This document shows, one piece after another, positions 1 through 8,386 of a stretch of 64,000 nucleotides of DNA. The translations under genes and the position numbers were made by a program. This DNA comes from DASVDE01 sp963740065. Its GTDB lineage: Bacteria > Actinomycetota > Thermoleophilia > Solirubrobacterales > 70-9. A model generated the notes under the pieces. The model was not told the DNA's origin. It did no database searches and was given only the letters and a program-made list of their open reading frames with translations. Positions within the stretch are counted from its first letter, which is position 1, and each line of letters starts with the position of its first letter. The stretch spans positions 434,001-498,000 of the forward strand of contig CAVUCS010000004.1 of NCBI GenBank assembly GCA_963740065.1. The letters are read 5' to 3'.

Positions 1-1
1 C

Positions 2-355
2 AACGGCGGTGGCAATGCCAGGCCGAACATTCAGATAAATCATGTCCCGGGCACCGGCGGTCCCAACCCTGGGCCTGGAGGAGGCGGTGCGAACTGTACG
101 GCCAAGGGCTTCAAGGCCAAGATCAACATCAGCGGCGGATCGAAGATGCGAAGGGTCGATGTTTTCGTCGACGGCGAGCGAATTAAGCGGAGCACCAACA
201 AACATTTCTCCGTCTGGGTCAGAGTCTCCGGCTTGCACGCGGGCCGCAACACGATCCGAGTAGTGGCGGTCGACGTCAAAGGCCGGCGTGACACCGCGAG
301 TCGGGGCTTCCGCCGCTGTGCTCGGGCGGTGTCGAGTCCAAACTTCACGGGCTGA
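2..355 (+). CDS. C-terminal part of a secreted Gly-rich protein, 5' end outside window
   Basis: The frame is open from base 2 to a TGA at 353-355, so the N-terminus lies before the window. The visible 117 residues start with a Gly/Pro/Asn-rich linker and continue as a compact, probably beta-stranded segment (VDVFVDGERI, GRNTIRVVAVDVKGRR) holding two Cys, one near residue 32 and one in RRCARA near the end, that could form a disulfide. The layout resembles the C-terminal decoration of an extracellular protein. No family is recognised. The next gene starts 3 bp downstream, so the two are probably co-transcribed. Confidence 0.6.
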   Translation, partial: NGGGNARPNIQINHVPGTGGPNPGPGGGGANCTAKGFKAKINISGGSKMRRVDVFVDGERIKRSTNKHFSVWVRVSGLHAGRNTIRVVAVDVKGRRDTASRGFRRCARAVSSPNFTG

Positions 356-358
356 GCG

Positions 359-1075
359 TTGCTGAGGCTCATCGCCGTGGTGGTGGTCCTCGCCCTTCCG
401 GCATCGGCAAGTGCGCACAACGCCCCTGCCGTCAAGGGCAGTATTCGCCTTTCCAACGAGTTGACGCACACGCGCTGGGCGCACCCAGTACGAAGGGCGC
501 CGATCCGCTGGATGCCGCGACCGGACGCGCGGACGATCGTGCGAGCCCACTACCTCACCGAGGACGGGCTCCCCGAGGTCTATCTAGCCTTGCGCAGCTG
601 GCGCGACTCGAAATGGCATACCTGGATCGAGGTCCGCATCCCGATGCGCCCGAACGGCCGAACCGGATGGATACGTCGTTCGGCGCTCGGCCCTCTCTAC
701 CGAGTGCGAACCTTGATGGTCGCGGATCGCTCGGCGCTGCGCGCGACCCTCTTCAGGCGCGGGCGCCGGATCTGGAGCGCGCCGATCGGAATCGGTAAGC
801 CGAGCACGCCCACGCCGGTGGGGCACTTCTGGATCCGCGAGAAGTTCAAACCTTTCCGCCCTGGCGGCCTCTATGGACCGGTGGCGTTTGGCACCAGTGA
901 CTACTCCGTACTCAGCGACTGGCCTGGGGGCGGGATCGTCGGGATCCATGGCACCAGCGAGCCGTCCCTGATCCCCGGAAGGCCATCCCACGGCTGTATT
1001 CGCCTACGCAACAGGTCAGTTCGCCGGCTATGGCGCCTAATGCCGATTGGCACTCCGCTGCGGATTCAGTCGTGA
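359..1075 (+). CDS. L,D-transpeptidase (YkuD domain), exported
   Basis: Peptidoglycan cross-linking enzyme of the YkuD family, which makes 3-3 links between stem peptides in the wall. Residues 1-19 are a signal peptide (LIAVVVVLALPASASA). The catalytic domain occupies about residues 115-238 and carries the family signature: His197 in GIVGIHGTSE and SHGCIRLRN with Cys213 as nucleophile. Residues 40-112 form a divergent N-terminal domain with an SH3-like look (TGWIRRSALG). The length, 238 residues, is normal. The start is TTG at 359, 3 bp after the preceding stop. Translational coupling is likely. Confidence 0.88.
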   Translation: MLRLIAVVVVLALPASASAHNAPAVKGSIRLSNELTHTRWAHPVRRAPIRWMPRPDARTIVRAHYLTEDGLPEVYLALRSWRDSKWHTWIEVRIPMRPNGRTGWIRRSALGPLYRVRTLMVADRSALRATLFRRGRRIWSAPIGIGKPSTPTPVGHFWIREKFKPFRPGGLYGPVAFGTSDYSVLSDWPGGGIVGIHGTSEPSLIPGRPSHGCIRLRNRSVRRLWRLMPIGTPLRIQS

Positions 1076-1118
1076 GACTCGCGCCATTGCGCGACGTGTC
1101 TCTACAGAGAAGGGACAT

Positions 1119-1136
1119 GCGTGACCGATGTCACGC
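1119..1136. promoter_or_regulatory. 18-bp inverted repeat, operator or weak terminator
   Basis: Perfect 7-bp arms GCGTGAC/GTCACGC around CGAT, lying 43 bp after the L,D-transpeptidase stop and about 90 bp before the promoter of the PAS gene. There is no T-tract. It could be a repressor site or a transcript end. The rest of 1076-1226 shows nothing else recognisable. Confidence 0.3.
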
Positions 1137-1226
1137 AGTCGGGATGGCTGAATGATCGAAGGTGGGCGTCTGGGCTTCTGCAGGGGCAGAGCCGTGAAAT
1201 CACCCGCTATGCCTATCCCGACTATC

Positions 1227-1232
1227 TAAAGT
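1227..1232 (+). promoter_or_regulatory. -10 hexamer TAAAGT of the PAS gene, leaderless
   Basis: TAAAGT ends 7 nt before GTG 1240. Transcription would begin at or next to that codon, which argues for GTG 1240 over the upstream GTG 1231. Confidence 0.4.
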
Positions 1233-1239
1233 GTCATCT

Positions 1240-1650
1240 GTGACGCAGAAGCCCCTCGAGCTGATTCTCGCTCGCAACCTGATGTCGGCGCTCTCCACGC
1301 CGGCCTTCCTGGTCGACGAAGGGGGCTTGTTGGTCTTCTACAACGAGGCGGCGGGAATCCTGCTGGGTAAACGTTTCGAGGAGCTGGGAACGGTCGGCCC
1401 CGAGGAATGGGGGGCGATGTTCGGGCCCTTCGATAAGAACGGCGAGCCGATCCCCTACGACGAGCTCCCTTTGGTCTCCGCCGTTCGCAACGATCGCCCG
1501 GCGCATGCGAATTTCGAGATCCGCTCCACCGACGGGGCACTGCACGACGTCGAGGTCTCCGCTTTCCCGATCCTGACCGCGCACGGATCCCAGGGGGCGA
1601 TCGCCGTCTTCTGGCCGGCGGCAAGCGGCAACGGGGCGGCTCACCGGTGA
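1240..1650 (+). CDS. single PAS-domain protein
   Basis: A protein of about 136 residues that is essentially one PAS sensor fold: FLVDEGGLLVFYNEAAGILLG, then LPLVSAVRNDRPAHANFEIRS and a C-terminal EVSAFPIL strand typical of PAS. No output domain is attached, so it probably acts through a partner. Its TGA overlaps the start of the metallo-beta-lactamase-fold gene by 4 bp (GTGA), which suggests a translationally coupled pair, but the ligand is unknown. GTG 1231 would add three residues. GTG 1240 is preferred because a TAnnnT box lies 7 nt upstream of it. Confidence 0.75.
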   Translation: MTQKPLELILARNLMSALSTPAFLVDEGGLLVFYNEAAGILLGKRFEELGTVGPEEWGAMFGPFDKNGEPIPYDELPLVSAVRNDRPAHANFEIRSTDGALHDVEVSAFPILTAHGSQGAIAVFWPAASGNGAAHR

Positions 1651-2528
1651 AGGTTGAGCTCTGGGGAACGCGCGGGTCGATTCCCTCCCCGGGGCCGGAA
1701 ACGATCCGCTACGGCGGCAACACGTCCTGCGTCGGCGTGACGCTGGAGGACGGGACGCTGCTCGCGCTCGACGCGGGCACCGGCATTCGAGGCCTCGGAC
1801 TGGCGCTGGCCACCCAGCCGGCCCGCCTCCACATCATGCTCACCCACCTGCACCTGGATCACATCCAAGGCCTCGTCTTCTTCGCGCCCTGCTTCTGCCC
1901 TCAAACCGAGGTCGTTATTTGGGGCCCGGCCTCGCCGGAAGCTTCGCTGCGAGACCGAATCGCGCGCTACATCTCGGCGCCGCTCTCCCCGGTCGAAGTG
2001 CGCGAGCTGCCCTGCGATGTTTCCTTCCGCCACTGCCCGGAGACCGAGTGGGAGATCGGCTCGGCGCGGATCCGCGCCGCCTCGGTCGCCCATCGCGGCC
2101 CGACGCTCGGGTATCGAATCGAGGAGGGCGATTCCTCGCTCACCTACATCCCCGATCACGAGCCGGCGCTAGGCGCGGATCTCGAGGCGCTGGAGGAAGA
2201 CTGGATCTCCGGCTTCGAGCTCGCTCGCGACGCCACACTGCTGATCCACGACGGTCAGTACGCCGATGCCGAATACCCCGAGCACCTCGGCTGGGGTCAC
2301 TCCTCCCTATCCCACGCCCTCTCCTTCGCGCGGCGCACCGGAGCGAAGCGCACGGTGCTGTTCCACCACGACCCGCTGCATTCCGACGAGTTCCTCGATG
2401 CTCACGCCGAACGGGCGAAGGCCCGCTGGGCGGAAATGGGCGGCGACCCGGACGCGATCGAGCTGGGAATCGAAGGGGCGACGTTCGACTTGCCGGCGCG
2501 GGCGCCCCACACGGTCGCGACCGCTTAG
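1647..2528 (+). CDS. metallo-beta-lactamase-fold hydrolase
   Basis: A 293-residue MBL-fold protein of the PhnP/cyclic-phosphodiesterase-like type. It opens with the family hallmark MKVELWGTRGSIP and RYGGNTSCV. The metal-binding motif is THLHLDH (His67, His69, Asp71, His72), with later ligand candidates in AHRGPTLGY, HDGQY and FHHDP near residues 150, 205 and 245. Related proteins hydrolyse phosphodiesters or other anionic esters, and the substrate here cannot be told. It overlaps the PAS gene by 4 bp, so the PAS protein may sense the signal whose product this enzyme handles (inference). Confidence 0.85.
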   Translation: MKVELWGTRGSIPSPGPETIRYGGNTSCVGVTLEDGTLLALDAGTGIRGLGLALATQPARLHIMLTHLHLDHIQGLVFFAPCFCPQTEVVIWGPASPEASLRDRIARYISAPLSPVEVRELPCDVSFRHCPETEWEIGSARIRAASVAHRGPTLGYRIEEGDSSLTYIPDHEPALGADLEALEEDWISGFELARDATLLIHDGQYADAEYPEHLGWGHSSLSHALSFARRTGAKRTVLFHHDPLHSDEFLDAHAERAKARWAEMGGDPDAIELGIEGATFDLPARAPHTVATA

Positions 2529-2550
2529 CTCCCCAAGGCACGCCTGGCGC

Positions 2551-2556
2551 TACTCT
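2551..2556 (+). promoter_or_regulatory. -10 hexamer TACTCT of the HD gene, leaderless
   Basis: TACTCT ends 7 nt before ATG 2564, and no ribosome-binding site is visible between them. This fixes the start at 2564 although the frame stays open far upstream. Confidence 0.45.
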
Positions 2557-2563
2557 GGCGGCA

Positions 2564-3187
2564 ATGTCCACGTCGCCCGTCGGCATCGAGGCAGTCGCTG
2601 GACGCTCGCCTCTGGTCCGGACCGCACTCGAGATGGCCCGCGAGGCTCATGCGGGTCAAATCCGCAACGCCAGCGGAGGCCGGCCCTACATCGACCACCC
2701 GGTCACCGTCGCGGAGACCCTCGCCGAGCACATCTCCGGCGACGAGGTGCTGGCCGCGGCGCTGTTGCACGACGTGGTCGAAGACAGCGAGCTGGAGGTC
2801 GAGGACGTGCGCGATCGCTGCGGCCCCCGGGTTGCCGAGATCGTCGATGCGCTCACCGATGACGCGACCGTGGAGCCTTACTCGATGCGCAAGCGGGAGC
2901 ATCGTGATCGGGTTGAGGCCGCCGGGCAGGACGCTCTGGCGATCTACGCCGCCGACAAGCTGACCAACGTGGAGATGTTGCGCGTCGCCCACCGAACCGA
3001 AGGGGAAGAGGCGGTCGCGAGTGAGCTAAAGGTCCCACTCGACGAAAAGGTTGAGATCTGGGAGCAGGATCTCGAGATGCTCCGCGAGAACGCTACTGAG
3101 AGCCCGGCCATCCGAGCGCTCGCCTCAAACCTGGGGGAGCAGCTCAAGGCCCTGGCGGAGGATCGAGAGCGCTCGGGGGCTTCCTAG
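2564..3187 (+). CDS. RelA/SpoT-type HD-domain hydrolase (small alarmone hydrolase-like)
   Basis: A 207-residue protein consisting of the HD hydrolase part of RelA/SpoT enzymes without a synthetase domain. The metal-binding residues are visible: His29 in EAHAGQ, His45 in IDHP, His69-Asp70 in LLHDVVED, and the downstream DKLTN motif (AADKLTNVEML). Single-domain proteins of this type (MESH1/SAH-like) remove the 3'-pyrophosphate of (p)ppGpp or act on NADPH, so a role in alarmone turnover is likely but unproven. The 3' end overlaps the convergent DUF6328 gene by 44 bp. Confidence 0.85.
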   Translation: MSTSPVGIEAVAGRSPLVRTALEMAREAHAGQIRNASGGRPYIDHPVTVAETLAEHISGDEVLAAALLHDVVEDSELEVEDVRDRCGPRVAEIVDALTDDATVEPYSMRKREHRDRVEAAGQDALAIYAADKLTNVEMLRVAHRTEGEEAVASELKVPLDEKVEIWEQDLEMLRENATESPAIRALASNLGEQLKALAEDRERSGAS

Positions 3188-3653
3188 CGCCGAAGCGCCT
3201 GCGTAGCGGCATCAAGTACCAGAGCGTGACGAACATCGCCAGCGCGGCTGCGCTGGTCACCGCCGTCATCGCGGTCCCAAACAGCAGATCGGTGGTCAGC
3301 ATGATCGCGCCGGTCATCGCCAGCGCGAGGAAGCCAAGCCCGACGATCGCCAAGCGATTGGCGAGAAAAACCAGGTGGCGCTTCTCTTGGAGGCGAAACG
3401 TCACCCGGTGGTAGGCCGTCGGCGCGATCAGCAGTGCGGCCGAGATCGCCGTGCAGAGCAATGTCGCGAAGTAGACCTTTTCCTGGAAGGGAGTGATGTC
3501 GACGAAATTGCGCTGGAACGGGACCGCCAGGAGGAATGCGAAGAGAACCTGAACGCCCGGCAGCGCGACCCGCAACTCCTGCAGGAGCTCACCAAGGTTG
3601 CGGTCGAGCCGCGCGCTCTCAGTCTCATCTCGCCCGGACGGCCTGTCGGCCAT
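3144..3653 (-). CDS. DUF6328-type four-helix membrane protein
   Basis: A 169-residue integral membrane protein. After a charged N-terminus (RLDRNLGELLQELRVALPG) come four hydrophobic segments at about residues 35-53, 68-87, 104-126 and 130-150, followed by a Pro-rich tail. The ELRVALPGVQVLFAFLL motif is characteristic of the DUF6328 family of actinobacteria, whose function is unknown. ATG 3653 is chosen because the open frame upstream lies opposite the phosphorylase gene. It is convergent with, and overlaps, the HD gene at its 3' end. Confidence 0.78.
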   Translation of the reverse strand: MADRPSGRDETESARLDRNLGELLQELRVALPGVQVLFAFLLAVPFQRNFVDITPFQEKVYFATLLCTAISAALLIAPTAYHRVTFRLQEKRHLVFLANRLAIVGLGFLALAMTGAIMLTTDLLFGTAMTAVTSAAALAMFVTLWYLMPLRRRFGARKPPSALDPPPGP

Positions 3654-3672
3654 GTGCCCACGATAGGCCACA

Positions 3673-3678
3673 TAGGAT
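3673..3678 (+). promoter_or_regulatory. -10 hexamer TAGGAT of the phosphorylase gene, leaderless
   Basis: TAGGAT ends 8 nt before ATG 3687. There is no Shine-Dalgarno sequence. Confidence 0.4.
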
Positions 3679-3686
3679 CGCTGGCT

Positions 3687-4355
3687 ATGGGTCGCCTGGC
3701 GGTCGTCATCGGGAGCAGCGCGCTTAGCCCGCAGGGCGAAGAGATCGCCGCCGTCGCCGCCCGCCACGAGGCCGTGCTCCTCCAGCGCCACGGCGCCGCC
3801 AACTACCGGCTGCCTCACGAGATCGATCACCTCGCCAATCTGAAGTCCCTGGTCGAGCGGAAGTGTGACCGGGTGCTGGCGATCGGCTCGGTCGGATCGT
3901 TGCGGGCTGAGCCGAAGGTGGGCAGCCTGATCTGCCCCGACGACTTCATCGCCCTTCACCTCGGCGTCTCCGGCGTCGGCGGTTTCCGTGCCCACGCGGT
4001 TCCCGGCTTCGATCCCAACTGGCGCCGAGAGGTGATCTCGGCGTGGAATGCGGAGGGCGAGGCGCTGCGCGACGGCGGCATCTACTGGCAGACGATCGGA
4101 CCGCGCTTCGAGACACCGGCCGAGATCCGGATGATGGCCGCCCACGCCGACCTGGTCGGGATGACGATCGCCGCCGAGTGCATCGTCGCCGGGGACCTCA
4201 GGCTGCCCTACGCGGCGGTGTGCGCGGTCGACAACCTCGCCAACGGCGTCGCGCCCGATGAGCTGTCGATCGCCAATCTGGAGGCCGACCGCGACGCCAA
4301 CGCCGCCCGCCTGCGCGACGGCCTCGACGCGGCCCTCACGGAGCTGGCGCGGTGA
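3687..4355 (+). CDS. purine nucleoside/methylthioadenosine phosphorylase family protein
   Basis: A 222-residue PNP/UDP-family phosphorylase. Visible are the nucleoside- and ribose-binding motif GPRFETPAEIRM, VGMTIAAECIVA with the conserved Met-Thr and Glu, and the base-recognising Asp in AVDNLANG. These match the methylthioadenosine phosphorylase/PNP branch, which cleaves MTA or a purine nucleoside with phosphate to the base and ribose 1-phosphate. It is slightly shorter than typical MTAP. Its TGA overlaps the start of the MTA/SAH deaminase gene by 4 bp, which supports a role in methylthioadenosine or adenosyl salvage. The start follows a leaderless-type -10 box. Confidence 0.82.
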   Translation: MGRLAVVIGSSALSPQGEEIAAVAARHEAVLLQRHGAANYRLPHEIDHLANLKSLVERKCDRVLAIGSVGSLRAEPKVGSLICPDDFIALHLGVSGVGGFRAHAVPGFDPNWRREVISAWNAEGEALRDGGIYWQTIGPRFETPAEIRMMAAHADLVGMTIAAECIVAGDLRLPYAAVCAVDNLANGVAPDELSIANLEADRDANAARLRDGLDAALTELAR

Positions 4356-5605
4356 GCGGACTGGCGATTACCGGCGCAATCCTCGACGGGGAGCGCGTCG
4401 GGCTGCGCTGCGAAGGCGGACTAATCGCCGAGATCGGCCCCAACATCGCCCCGCGACCGGGAGAGGAGACGATCGATGCGGACGGGCAGACCCTCGTCCC
4501 GGCGCTGATCAACGGCCATACACATGCGGCGATGACCCTCTTCCGAGGCTACGGAGGAGACCTGCCGCTGATGCGCTGGCTAGAGGAGAAGATCTGGCCG
4601 ATCGAGACTAAGTTGGAGCCCGAGGACGTCTACTGGGGCGTGCGACTCGCCTGCGTGGAGATGATCCGGACGGGGACCGCTCGGTTCTGGGACATGTACT
4701 GGCATCCGACGGCTGCGGCGCGGGCGGTCGAGGACGCCGGCCTGCGAGCGACCCTCGGCGGTCCGCTGTTCGACATCGACGGCAAGACAGCCGAAACGCA
4801 GGAGAGGGTGCTGCGGGAGCTCGACGAGCTGGACGAATTCGGGCCGGCGATCGGGCGAGCGCTTGCGCCGCATTCGATCTATACGGTCAGCTCCGAGCTG
4901 CTGCGGTGGACCGCGGAAGTGGCTTCGACGCGCGGGCTGCCGATCCACATCCACCTCTCCGAAACCGAAGGCGAGGTGAACGATTGCATCGAACGACACG
5001 GCGCTCGACCCGCGTTCTACCTTGACCACCTCGGCCTGCTCGAGGAGCAAACCATCCTCGCCCACGGAGTCTGGCTCGACGAGGCCGAGCTGGAGCTGAT
5101 CGCGCAGCGAGGCTGCACGGTGGTCGCCGCCCCGGTCGCCAACATGAAGCTCGCGGTGGGCGGCGTGCTCCCATACCCCGCGGCGCGAGAGGCGGGGGCA
5201 GCCGTCGGGCTAGGCACCGACGGCGCCGGCTCCAACGACTCGCTCGACCTCTTCTCCGACCTGAAGGCATTCGCGCTGAGTCAGCGTCACGCCACCGGCG
5301 ACGCGACCGTGCTGCCCGCCTGCGAGGCATGGGAGATTGCGACGGGTCACCGCGCCCCGTTGCTCCGTGGAGGAGAGGAGCCCCTGCGTCCCGGCGCACC
5401 CGCCGACTTCCTGCTCCTGCGGCGCGACTCCTACGAGCTGGGCGTGGGCGACCTCCACTCCAACCTCGTCTACGCCGCGAGCGGGTCGATCGTCGACACG
5501 ACCGTGGTCGGTGGGCGCGTGCTTATGCGAGGCGGCGAAGTCGAGGGGGTCGCGGAAGTGGTGGCGCGGGCCGCCGAGCGGGTACAAAGACTGGGAATCG
5601 AATGA
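4352..5605 (+). CDS. mtaD: MTA/SAH deaminase-like amidohydrolase (MtaD family)
   Basis: A 417-residue amidohydrolase of the ATZ/TRZ group that deaminates 5'-methylthioadenosine or S-adenosylhomocysteine to the inosyl forms. The metal centre is visible: His56 and His58 in NGHTHAAMTLFRG, His199/His201 in HIHLSET, His238 in ILAHGV and Asp290 in GTDGAGSNDSLDLF. EKIWPIE after the first motif is typical of MtaD. It overlaps the phosphorylase gene by 4 bp and the next permease gene by 4 bp, so the three form one operon. An alternative would be another nucleobase or guanine-type deaminase. Confidence 0.87.
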   Translation: MSGLAITGAILDGERVGLRCEGGLIAEIGPNIAPRPGEETIDADGQTLVPALINGHTHAAMTLFRGYGGDLPLMRWLEEKIWPIETKLEPEDVYWGVRLACVEMIRTGTARFWDMYWHPTAAARAVEDAGLRATLGGPLFDIDGKTAETQERVLRELDELDEFGPAIGRALAPHSIYTVSSELLRWTAEVASTRGLPIHIHLSETEGEVNDCIERHGARPAFYLDHLGLLEEQTILAHGVWLDEAELELIAQRGCTVVAAPVANMKLAVGGVLPYPAAREAGAAVGLGTDGAGSNDSLDLFSDLKAFALSQRHATGDATVLPACEAWEIATGHRAPLLRGGEEPLRPGAPADFLLLRRDSYELGVGDLHSNLVYAASGSIVDTTVVGGRVLMRGGEVEGVAEVVARAAERVQRLGIE

Positions 5606-6772
5606 GCACGATCCTCGAAGGCTTCAAGCAATCCTTTCTGATGGCCTACGAGGTCTGGTGGGCGCTGGTGCTCGGCTTTGCGATCTCCGGCGTGGTCCAG
5701 GCCTGGGTGCCACGAGACCGGATCGAGGCGAGCCTCTCGGGACGCGGACCGAAGCCGGTGGCGCTGGCGACCGGGCTCGGCGCCGCTTCCTCCTCCTGCT
5801 CCTATGCGGCTATCGCGATCGCCAAGTCGTTGATGCAAAAGGGCGCCTCGGCGACCACCGCGCTCGCCTTCCAGTTCGCCTCGACCAACCTGGTCTGGGA
5901 GCTGGGACTGGTCCTCTGGGTGCTTGCTCGGCTGGCAGTTCGCGCTGGCGGAATACGTCGGCGGGATCATCCTGATTGGGTTGATGGCGGCCCTATTGCG
6001 CTTCTTTGTTTCGCCGCGACTTGAGGAGCAGGCGCGCAAGCACGCCCGGGAATCGCAGGAGGGGCACGTACACGACCACGGCAGCGACAGCGGTGGAGGA
6101 TTGAGCTTCAGGCAGCGACTGACCTCACTGGAATCTTGGACCGAGGTCGCGCACAGCTTCCGCGCCGACTGGACGATGCTCTGGAAGGAGATCACGATCG
6201 GCTTCCTGCTGGCCGGCTTCATCGGCCTGCTCGGGAACGACTTCTTCAACTTCCTCTTCGTCACCGATGCGCCACCGGTGGTGCGCACGATCGAAAACGT
6301 GTTGGTGGGGCCGCTGATCGCGATCCTCAGCTTCGTCTGCTCGATCGGCAACGTGCCGCTGGCGGCGGTGCTCTGGTCCGGCGGCATCAGCTTCGCCGGC
6401 GTGATCGCATTCATCTTCGCCGACCTGGTCGTGCTGACGATCGTCGCCGCCTATCGCAAGTACTACGGCACCGCCTTCGCCCTGCGGATCACGGCACTGA
6501 TGCTCGTCACGATCGTAATCGCGGCATTGATCGTCGACCTCCTCTTTGGCCTCGCCGGGCTGATCCCGGAAGGCCCTCGACCGAGCCGCGACGACATCTT
6601 CGGCTCGATCGGACTGGACTACAAGCTGGCGCTCAACGTGCTCGGGCTGGCGATCTTCTCGACGCTGTTCTGGCTCGCCCGCCGCGACAGCCGCGAAAGC
6701 GCCACGTGCCCGGCCCACGCCGCCGAGAGCCCAGCTACCCCGGCCAACAAAAGCGCCACCCGTGGGTCGTAG
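5602..6772 (+). pseudogene. YraQ/ArsP-type permease gene with a single frameshift near 5922
   Basis: The N-terminal part (5602 to about 5920) reads FKQSFLMAYEVWWALVLGFA and SSSCSYAAIAIAKSLMQKGA in one frame. The continuation (LGWQFALAEYVGGIILIGL, then a His/Asp-rich loop HVHDHGSD and five further membrane segments) is in the next frame from 5924. Removing one base at GTGCTTGCTCGG restores a protein of about 390 residues of the COG0701 permease family, whose members export arsenicals or metal ions. The Ser/Cys motif in a helix and the His-rich loop fit a metal or metalloid substrate. The first frame runs on to a stop at 6024. The C-terminus overlaps the convergent MFS gene by 154 bp. Confidence 0.75.
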
Positions 6773-7889
6773 GCCTCAGCGAGCCAACCGGCGAGCGGCC
6801 CTCCGATCGGAGTCGAGCCGAGGAAGACAACCGAGTAGAGCGCCATCACCCGGCCGCGCATCTCCGGCGCGACCGCCAGTTGCAGCGAAGAGTTGATGCC
6901 GGCGGCAAAGGCGACGGCCGACGCCGCCAAGCAGAGCCAGTACCGGGACCTCCAGCGCCAGGCTTGGCATCAGCGCCGCCAGCAGAGAGAGGACGCCGAA
7001 GCCGAGGGCGGCCGAGGCGATCAAGCGGGGGCCGGTGCGGCCATGCGCGCCGGTTGCCAGGGCGCCGATCACCGAGCCGACCCCCATCGCGCTGACCAGC
7101 GCCGCATAGGCGGATGCGCCACCGCCGAAGCTGAAGCGCGCCAGCAGCGGCAGGGTCACCTGGAAGTTGAAGCCGAAAGTGCCGACCAAGGCCATCAGCG
7201 CCAGGGGAACCGCCAGCTCCGGCGTCTCCCGGACGTAGCGCAACCCGGCGCGAATCGCCCCCGGCTCACGGTTGGCGGCGGGCGCGGCATTCAGTTGCCG
7301 GGGGTTCATCAGCCAGAGGGCGAAGATCATCCCGCCGAAAGAGGCGACATTGACCGCGAAGCAGGGGGCGACTCCGACCGTCGCGATCAACACCCCGGCC
7401 AGCGCCGGGCCGACGATCCGAGCGGAATGGACGATGACGCTGTTGAGACTGACGGCATTGACGACCCGGTCGGGGCCGACCATCTCGATCACAAAGCTCT
7501 GCCGAGTCGGATTGTCGACGGCGTTGACCGAGCCCCGCGCGAAGACGAGCGCGAACACCATCCACGGCGCGACGACGCCGGTCGCCGTTACCGCAAGCAG
7601 GCCGAGGGCAGGCAATGCCATCAGCCGCCTGGGTGACCATCAGCAGGCTGCGCTTGGCGAAGCGGTCAGCGAGCAGCCCACCCCATGCGCCGAACAACAG
7701 GATCGGCAGGAACTGCAGGGCCGTGGTCAGCCCGACCGCGACGCCGCTGCCGGTCAACTCAAGGATCAGCCAGACCTCGGCGACCATCTGCATCCAGTTG
7801 CCGGAAAGGGAGACGACCTGCCCCGCGAAATACCTTCGGTAGTTGGGTACGGCGAGGGAGTCGAAGGAGCGGCTCAGCGCGGCGCTCAC
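6619..7889 (-). pseudogene. MFS_3-type exporter gene with two frameshifts (near 7615 and 6930)
   Basis: Three consecutive minus-strand frames together spell one major-facilitator protein of about 420 residues. Segment one (7889 to ~7615) begins SFDSLAVPNYRRYFAGQVVS, the EntS/MFS_3 N-terminus, and contains the GLLADRFAKR loop. Segment two (~7620 to ~6935) carries VDNPTRQSFVIEMVG. Segment three (~6930 to 6619) has MRGRVMALYSVVFLGSTPIG. Each junction needs one base removed. The gene overlaps the MarR stop by 4 bp, a common regulator-exporter layout, so it probably exports a drug or metabolite sensed by MarR. The last ~150 bp lie opposite the permease gene, so the true C-terminus is uncertain. 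Confidence 0.75.
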
Positions 7890-8350
7890 CCGCGCTCACC
7901 TTCCAGCATTCCCTCGAGAATGGCGGCGGCACGATCGAGTGCCTCGAGGTCGGCGGGTTCCAGGCCCTGCATTCGGCGCGCCAGATAGGCGTTCTTGCGG
8001 CCGCGCAAACGTCGCAGGCGCTCGCGCCCGGCAGAGCTGATGCTGAGCAAGGCGCTGCGCCCATCGGTGGGGTCCGGGGCGCGATCGATCAGACCCGCCT
8101 CGTCCAGCCGGCGAAGCGTCCTCGTCGCCGTTGGCCGCTTCACTCGCTCTATCTCAGCCAGCTCGCTGGGGGTCAACGGCCCATGTCGCTCGACCGTGGC
8201 CAGTGCCGAAACCGAGGTCGGCGTCAACTCTCCCACGGCGCCGGCCGCCTCTTGGCGCAAGCGCCGCGAGGTGCGCACAATCGCCAACCGCAGTCGAGCT
8301 GCCGACTCGGCGAGGGTCCCCTCCTCTGTGTGCGTGGAGTCTTCGATCAT
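7886..8350 (-). CDS. MarR family transcriptional regulator
   Basis: A 154-residue winged-helix repressor. It has the MarR DNA-binding core LTPTSVSALATVERHGPLTPSELA, the recognition helix region VKRPTATRTLRRLDEAGLI and the wing RAPDPTDGRSALLSIS, flanked by dimerisation helices at both ends. It is translationally coupled to the downstream MFS exporter gene (4-bp overlap), so it probably controls that exporter in response to a small, likely aromatic, ligand. Autoregulation is supported by a perfect palindrome directly upstream, downstream of a -10-like TATGCT. Confidence 0.88.
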   Translation of the reverse strand: MIEDSTHTEEGTLAESAARLRLAIVRTSRRLRQEAAGAVGELTPTSVSALATVERHGPLTPSELAEIERVKRPTATRTLRRLDEAGLIDRAPDPTDGRSALLSISSAGRERLRRLRGRKNAYLARRMQGLEPADLEALDRAAAILEGMLEGERG

Positions 8351-8361
8351 GGTTAGTCTCG

Positions 8362-8371
8362 CTAATTAGCA
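8362..8371. promoter_or_regulatory. candidate MarR operator, palindrome GCTAATTAGC
   Basis: A perfect 10-bp AT-rich palindrome lies between the divergent MarR and channel genes. On the minus strand it abuts a -10-like TATGCT, so occupancy would block marR-MFS transcription. AT-rich palindromes of this kind are usual MarR sites. Confidence 0.5.
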
Positions 8372-8386
8372 TAGCAAACCATTGCA

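Noticed and set aside
1919..2563. Open frame extending the HD protein upstream by more than 200 codons
   Set aside because: It overlaps the MBL-fold gene in another frame and its translation is Arg-rich noise; the -10 box and ATG 2564 mark the real start.
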